Position numbers and translations under genes: made by a program. Under the pieces are notes generated by a model. It was not told the origin of the DNA. It ran no database searches and was given only the letters and a program-made list of their open reading frames with translations. Positions 39,732 to 43,172 of a stretch of DNA of 43,172 bases are shown piece after piece (position 1 is the first letter of the stretch; every line of letters begins with the position of its first letter). The DNA comes from JAWLHA01 sp041690535 (GTDB taxonomy: Bacteria > Pseudomonadota > Gammaproteobacteria > Thiohalomonadales > Thiohalomonadaceae), in NCBI GenBank assembly GCA_041690535.1, contig JAWLHA010000039.1, positions 1 through 43,172 on the forward strand. The letters are read 5' to 3'.

Positions 39732-41468
39732 ATGATCGTCTATCGCGAGTCGGAGCGGACCGTCACGACCGGGCCGCTGCTGTCGGAGCTGCAGCAGGGC
39801 CTGCGGGCGCAGGCAATGCGGCGTATCCCGCTGCACGGCCCTGCGACGGACCTTCTCATCGAATTCGGGGAGCTGGAGGCGGCCCTCGCCGACAGGCTCC
39901 TCCCCACGCGGGATGGCTGGCCGCCCACCCTGCGGCTGGCGCGGCGCATCAGCGTGGGGATTGGCCACCTGTTCCGCTGTGCCTGGCGCGGCATCCCCTC
40001 GGACCAGGCGCCGGTCCGTCCCGAGGCATTGCTGGGGGCCTTGCGGACGCTGGTCCAGCTGCCCCTGCCCAGGACACTGACCTTGCGTGCCCCGGAGGGG
40101 TACACCCACTATGGCCTCTATCCGGAGACCTATCTGGAAGCTGCGCGCCGCTTCAGTGGCGAACACCCGGCAAGCCATGCGGTGGTGGTGGGGCTGCGCA
40201 GCATCGGTACCAGCCTCTCGGCGGTGGTGACGGCGGAACTGGAGGCCGCAGGCTGGTCCGTCAGCAGCCTCACCCTTCGACCTCGCGGAGCGGTCCACGA
40301 TCGGCGCATCGACCTGACCCGGGAGCTGGCCTGCCGCCTTGCGGCCGACGCCGCCTGGTGGGTGGTGGTGGACGAGGGGCCGGGGATGAGCGGCTCCTCC
40401 TTCTGCGGGACCGCGGAAGGACTCGAGGCTTTGGGTGTTCCTTCGGCCCGGATCACGTTCTTCTGCTCCTGGGACCCCGACCCCGGGACCCTGACCTCCC
40501 CGCGCGCCAGAGCGCGCTGGACGACCCACCGTCGGCTGTGGGTCCCCTTTGAGGAGGTGTGGCCCCGTCTCGAGGATGCCCCGTTTCGGGATCTCTCCGG
40601 GGGGGCGTGGCGCCAGACCCTGGGCTATGGTCCCGCGGCGGTCCATCCTCACCATGAGCGGCGCAAGCTGCTCTGCGCCGAACCCCGGGCAAGGGGGGAC
40701 CTCCGGCTGTTCCGCTTTGCCGGGCTGGGGCACTACGGTCGTGGCAAGTTGTCAAGGGCCCACCTACTCGCCGAGGCGGGATTCACTCCTCCGCTGGTCG
40801 GCTGGAACCATGGCTTCATCGTGGAGTCCTTCCTGCGGGGCCGGCCCCTGCGCGCCCTGTCTGCCCAACCCGGGTTTCTGGCGCAGGTATCGCGGTATCT
40901 CGCATGCATTTACAAGGAGTTCGCCGTTGGTGAGGCGATAGATCTGGAACAGAACCTGGCGATGATGCGGGAGAACGTCGCCGAGCTGCTGGGGGATGCG
41001 TGGGCGGCCCGTGTGGACCCTCCCGCGGAGCGTCATCGCAACCTCCTTTGCGACCAGATCGCCGTTGCGGTGGATGGGCGGATGCTGCCGCACGAGTGGA
41101 TACGCACCCGTGGCGGCTGGTTCAAGACCGATGCACTGGACCACCACGACGACCACTTCTTCACCGGGCGGCAGGACATCGCCTGGGATCTGGCCGGGTG
41201 CGCCGTTGAACTCGGCCTGAGCGATGGCGCCCTGGCAACCCTGCTTCAGTCTTATGTTCGCCGCTCGGGGGATCGGGGGGTGGCAGCCCGGTTGCCGTTC
41301 TACAACGTGGCCTATCTCGCCTGCCGGGGCGCGTATGCGGTCTTCGCTGTACGGACCCTCGGCGATAGCCCGGAACGGGCGGGGTTCGCGGCCCTTGGAG
41401 AGAAGTATCGGGAGGGATTGAAGGCGGCGATCCTTCGGCTCCAGCGCACCGGGGAGAGGCGTGGGTGA
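39732..41468 (+). CDS. Phosphoribosyltransferase-like domain fused to a kinase-like domain
   Basis: The 578-residue protein seems to join two enzymes. Residues ~120-260 look like a type I phosphoribosyltransferase: GLRSIGTSL (154-162) as the pyrophosphate loop and VVVDEGPGMSGSSF (211-224) as the PRPP-binding motif. The form DEGPGMSG recalls the phosphoribosyltransferases of Ter-associated biosynthetic operons, but no ter gene is present. Residues ~325-560 (LLPHEWIR, KTDALDHHDDHFF, GRQDIAWDLAG) resemble an aminoglycoside-phosphotransferase-like kinase fold with altered catalytic motifs. Its stop overlaps the next gene, a HAD phosphatase, as GTGA. A nucleoside- or sugar-phosphate-modifying pathway is the likely setting; the substrate is unknown. 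ATG 39732 follows GGAG. Confidence 0.72.
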   Translation: MIVYRESERTVTTGPLLSELQQGLRAQAMRRIPLHGPATDLLIEFGELEAALADRLLPTRDGWPPTLRLARRISVGIGHLFRCAWRGIPSDQAPVRPEALLGALRTLVQLPLPRTLTLRAPEGYTHYGLYPETYLEAARRFSGEHPASHAVVVGLRSIGTSLSAVVTAELEAAGWSVSSLTLRPRGAVHDRRIDLTRELACRLAADAAWWVVVDEGPGMSGSSFCGTAEGLEALGVPSARITFFCSWDPDPGTLTSPRARARWTTHRRLWVPFEEVWPRLEDAPFRDLSGGAWRQTLGYGPAAVHPHHERRKLLCAEPRARGDLRLFRFAGLGHYGRGKLSRAHLLAEAGFTPPLVGWNHGFIVESFLRGRPLRALSAQPGFLAQVSRYLACIYKEFAVGEAIDLEQNLAMMRENVAELLGDAWAARVDPPAERHRNLLCDQIAVAVDGRMLPHEWIRTRGGWFKTDALDHHDDHFFTGRQDIAWDLAGCAVELGLSDGALATLLQSYVRRSGDRGVAARLPFYNVAYLACRGAYAVFAVRTLGDSPERAGFAALGEKYREGLKAAILRLQRTGERRG

Positions 41469-41944
41469 ATCGGGCGGTCAAGCTCTTCATCTTCGATGCG
41501 GACAACACCCTTCGCCGCACCACCGTGCTCGACCAGCCCTGTCCCTACCGCCCCGGGGAGTGGGAACTCATGCCCAACGTGCGCCAAGTCCTCGCATCCG
41601 TGCAGTGGGGTGCGGCGGGGGTGCGGCTCGGGATTGCCTCCAATCAGGATCGGGTCGCCTATGGCTTCCTCTCGCGTGGTATGGCCGAGCGGCTGCTGCG
41701 CGACATGGTGCATGCCGCAGTGGGGGCGATCTCGCCCGCGCCGCGGATCGAACTCTGCCCCCACGCCATCGAGATGGGGTGCCCGTGCCGAAAGCCGGCT
41801 CCGCTGATGCTCACGCGCATCGTGGATCACTTCGGTGTACCAAGCCGCGACACCCTCTTCGTGGGGGATGCAGAGACGGACCGGTTGGCGGCGCGGAGCG
41901 CCAATGTCCGCTTCGCCTGGGCCTGGGACTTCTTTCAGTGGTGA
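41465..41944 (+). CDS. HAD-superfamily phosphatase, GmhB/HisB-N type
   Basis: The 159-residue protein has all four HAD motifs: FDADNTLRRT with nucleophile D11 and acid D13, IASNQ (57-61), K110 in CRKPAP and VGDAETD (133-139). The segment CPHAIEMGCPCRKP (98-111) carries C98, H100, C106 and C108, the zinc-binding loop seen in GmhB (heptose-bisphosphate phosphatase) and HisB-N. It should dephosphorylate a sugar phosphate or similar small molecule in the cytoplasm. GTG 41465 overlaps the stop of the phosphoribosyltransferase-kinase gene by 4 bp, so the two products probably act in one pathway. Neither heptose nor histidine genes are nearby, which argues against a routine GmhB or HisB role. Confidence 0.87.
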   Translation: MNRAVKLFIFDADNTLRRTTVLDQPCPYRPGEWELMPNVRQVLASVQWGAAGVRLGIASNQDRVAYGFLSRGMAERLLRDMVHAAVGAISPAPRIELCPHAIEMGCPCRKPAPLMLTRIVDHFGVPSRDTLFVGDAETDRLAARSANVRFAWAWDFFQW

Positions 41945-41971
41945 ATCGCGATTAATCGGGTCAGGTCAGAG

Positions 41972-42238
41972 CAGGGTAAACGCATACTCACATCGCGGCC
42001 GTGCTGTGAACGATGTAAGTCCTTGAAAGCAGGTACGCTGTGAATACGACCGACATGGATGTTGGGACTGAAGATTATGCAGGAGCAATCATCTTCCATC
42101 CCTGTACGCTCGACGGCCGCGGCCGCTTCGGGCATCCTGCCCTCCCGCGGCATAAGTGCGTCCCTGCACAAATCCATGCGGCCGACGACCTGCTTTCAAG
42201 GACTTACATCGCTCTTGGGTAAGTATGCGTTTACCCTG
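41972..42238 (+). mobile_element. MITE-B long copy (267 bp)
   Basis: The ends are CAGGGTAAACGCATACTCAC and AAGTATGCGTTTACCCTG, with the long centre (ACCGACATGGATGTTGG, GGAGCAATCATCTTCC). The flanks CAGGTCAGAG (41962-41971) and CGGGTCAGAG (42239-42248) agree at nine of ten positions. The right-hand duplication includes the stop codon of the small minus-strand gene at 42243, so the insertion kept that gene's end intact. Confidence 0.92.
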
Positions 42239-42242
42239 CGGG

Positions 42243-42482
42243 TCAGAGGGCGGAGGCGGCCAGGGTCGCTCGATTGTGATCCAGCTCGCCCATCCCGGTC
42301 TGGAAGATCTCCCAGCCGCTGGCCAGCGAGCGATTTTCGCGCAGCACCGCGATCACCGCCCCGTCTCCATCCTCCAGAACCCCCAGCTTGGCGCCGTACG
42401 ACTCCGCTTGCCTGGTGATGGCGGGGAACTCCGCCGTTTGGAGGCGGAGGGTGATGCCCACGTCCGTGTGCAGGACATACAT
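42243..42482 (-). CDS. Small hypothetical protein
   Basis: The 79-residue protein begins MYVLHTDVGITLRLQ and has a soluble alpha/beta pattern, with a central GVLEDGDGAVIAVLREN hairpin-like segment. I do not recognise the family. ATG 42482 is preceded on the minus strand by GAGAGAGA at loose spacing. Composition and length are compatible with a real small gene. Its stop codon lies within the target duplication of the MITE-B copy directly downstream, so transcription would run into that hairpin. Confidence 0.55.
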   Translation of the reverse strand: MYVLHTDVGITLRLQTAEFPAITRQAESYGAKLGVLEDGDGAVIAVLRENRSLASGWEIFQTGMGELDHNRATLAASAL

Positions 42483-42577
42483 GAGTGTCTCTCTCGTTCC
42501 TATATCGCCCTATAATGCCGCCTTGGCCGCTTTCGGCCAATTGGTCAGATGCCGATTTTGCTGTAGGAAAAATCCTA

Positions 42578-42794
42578 CTAGAGCACCGAACAGATAAATC
42601 CGAGGTAGTTGGTGGTGAAGTCTTTGCCGAACGCCCAATATGTAGGGTGGATAAGCGCAGCGCATCCACCGTGCGGCGTCGAATTGGTGGATGCGCTGCG
42701 CTTATCCACCCTACCTCGGTGCCCTGCCCCCGCCACCTGCGGCGCAACTTGGCTGCGATTGGCGATCTTTCGGTTTACCTGTTCGGTGCTCTAG
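42578..42794 (-). mobile_element. MITE-A copy 2 (217 bp)
   Basis: Perfect inverted ends, CTAGAGCACCGAACAG at 42578-42593 and its complement at 42779-42794, enclose the large palindrome GGGTGGATAAGCGCAGCG...(42643-42714). Its reverse complement aligns with 2958-3148 along its length, with a 26-base segment near one end that the other copy lacks. It lies between the small minus-strand gene and another palindromic repeat. Confidence 0.9.
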
Positions 42795-42956
42795 GGAAAC
42801 GCTGATCAAATTCGCTTTTCGTCGCTCCCGCCCCCGATTAAGGCGTTCGAAGGCAGGCTTCGGCGGGAGCCCAGAAAAATCACGGCACTGGATGCCCACC
42901 CCGACTGAGGCTCTCGGGGGCAGGCTTTGCGGCATGACGAAGTCATCAGAGTTTCC
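42795..42956. repeat. Third palindromic repeat, GGAAACGCTGAT ends
   Basis: GGAAACGCTGAT begins right at the edge of MITE-A copy 2, and the near-exact inverse ATCAGAGTTTCC ends at 42956 (eleven of twelve positions). The inside has GCTCCCGCC paired with GGCGGGAGC around a CGAAG/CTTCG hairpin, and a small ATGAC-GAA-GTCAT hairpin. No coding frame is convincing. It looks like a non-autonomous mobile repeat, but only one copy is in view. Confidence 0.5.
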
Positions 42957-43023
42957 AGGGATGGGCACCCGTGAGATGGGTTTTTGCGACCGGGAACGGC
43001 AAGGGCGGGTTTACTGCGGGGGT

Positions 43024-43172
43024 CAGGGTGAACGCATACTCACCCAAGAGCGACGTAAGTCCTTGAAAGCAGGTCGTCGGCCGCATGGACGCGGCCGTCG
43101 AGCGTACATGGATGTATTTACAGCGTACCTGCTTTCAAGGACTTACGTCGCTCACAGCACGGCCGTGACGTT
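43024..43172 (-). mobile_element. MITE-B copy cut by the window end
   Basis: CAGGGTGAACGCATACTCAC followed by CCAAGAGCGACGTAAGTCC is the right terminus read first, so this copy is inverted relative to the one at 41972. Inner arms are complete, and the sequence runs out within the last terminal repeat. It is the short-centre form, like 22770-22935. Both inner arms carry ACGT where other copies have ATGT/ACAT. Confidence 0.9.

Noticed and set aside
39732..41944. Tellurite-resistance (Ter) operon
   Set aside because: Only a loose likeness of the phosphoribosyltransferase motif and the presence of a HAD phosphatase suggest it; no TerD/TerC-type gene or ATP-grasp partner is visible.
42711..42968. 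Minus-strand 85-residue frame
   Set aside because: It spans the edge of MITE-A and the adjacent palindromic repeat and has no family resemblance.

Overview
The window is visibly G+C-rich bacterial chromosome. Gene content points to a gammaproteobacterium: pcnB-folK-panB-panC-panD order, GlgA/GlgB/GlgC of the enterobacterial kind, a PagL-type outer-membrane enzyme. Large PAS/GAF/HD-GYP sensors and a heme-type (CxxCH) sensor kinase fit an environmental lineage such as Chromatiales/Ectothiorhodospiraceae. The phylum-level call is well supported by the proteins; the order-level call is inference.

Layout. 1-5559: a heptanucleotide array, an outer-membrane protein, tRNA-Glu(CTC), then pcnB, folK, panB, panC and panD (RNA polyadenylation, folate and pantothenate synthesis). 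Two unrelated palindromic mobile repeats sit between folK and panB. 5928-22414: a storage-carbon and central-carbon block. It holds ppc and glgA on the minus strand, gnd-zwf-pgi on the plus strand, a PagL homologue, glgB on the minus strand, and the divergent overlapping set glgC-GH57-malQ. glgP lies further on at 24609-27167 (minus). Together these make glycogen (GlgC, GlgA, GlgB), break it down (GlgP, MalQ, GH57) and feed glucose phosphates into Pgi and the oxidative pentose phosphate pathway (Zwf, Gnd), with PEP carboxylase as anaplerotic entry. 22415-27600 is rich in small non-coding mobile repeats around an HPP-family membrane protein gene and glgP.

27676-29104: a PrcB-like lipoprotein, a UdgX-type uracil-DNA glycosylase and a small orphan frame. 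29114-38991 (minus): a compact five-gene signalling operon whose genes overlap or nearly touch: heme-type histidine kinase, CHASE histidine kinase, single-domain response regulator, receiver-PAS-GAF-HD-GYP protein, and a PhnD-like-PAS-GAF-HD-GYP membrane protein. It would couple periplasmic redox or ligand sensing to cyclic-di-GMP breakdown. A second heptanucleotide array lies just upstream of it. 39330-42482: a small orphan gene, a phosphoribosyltransferase-kinase-like fusion overlapping a GmhB/HisB-type HAD phosphatase (a candidate uncharacterised small-molecule pathway), and another small gene. 42578-43172 is a nest of three different palindromic repeats.

The strongest non-coding signal is a MITE-like family (called MITE-B here) with CAGGGTAAACGCATACT-type ends and 10-bp target duplications, seen in at least six full or window-truncated copies plus remnants. 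A second family (MITE-A, ends CTAGAGCACCGAACAG) has two copies in opposite orientation. No transposase gene lies in the window, so both would be mobilised in trans.
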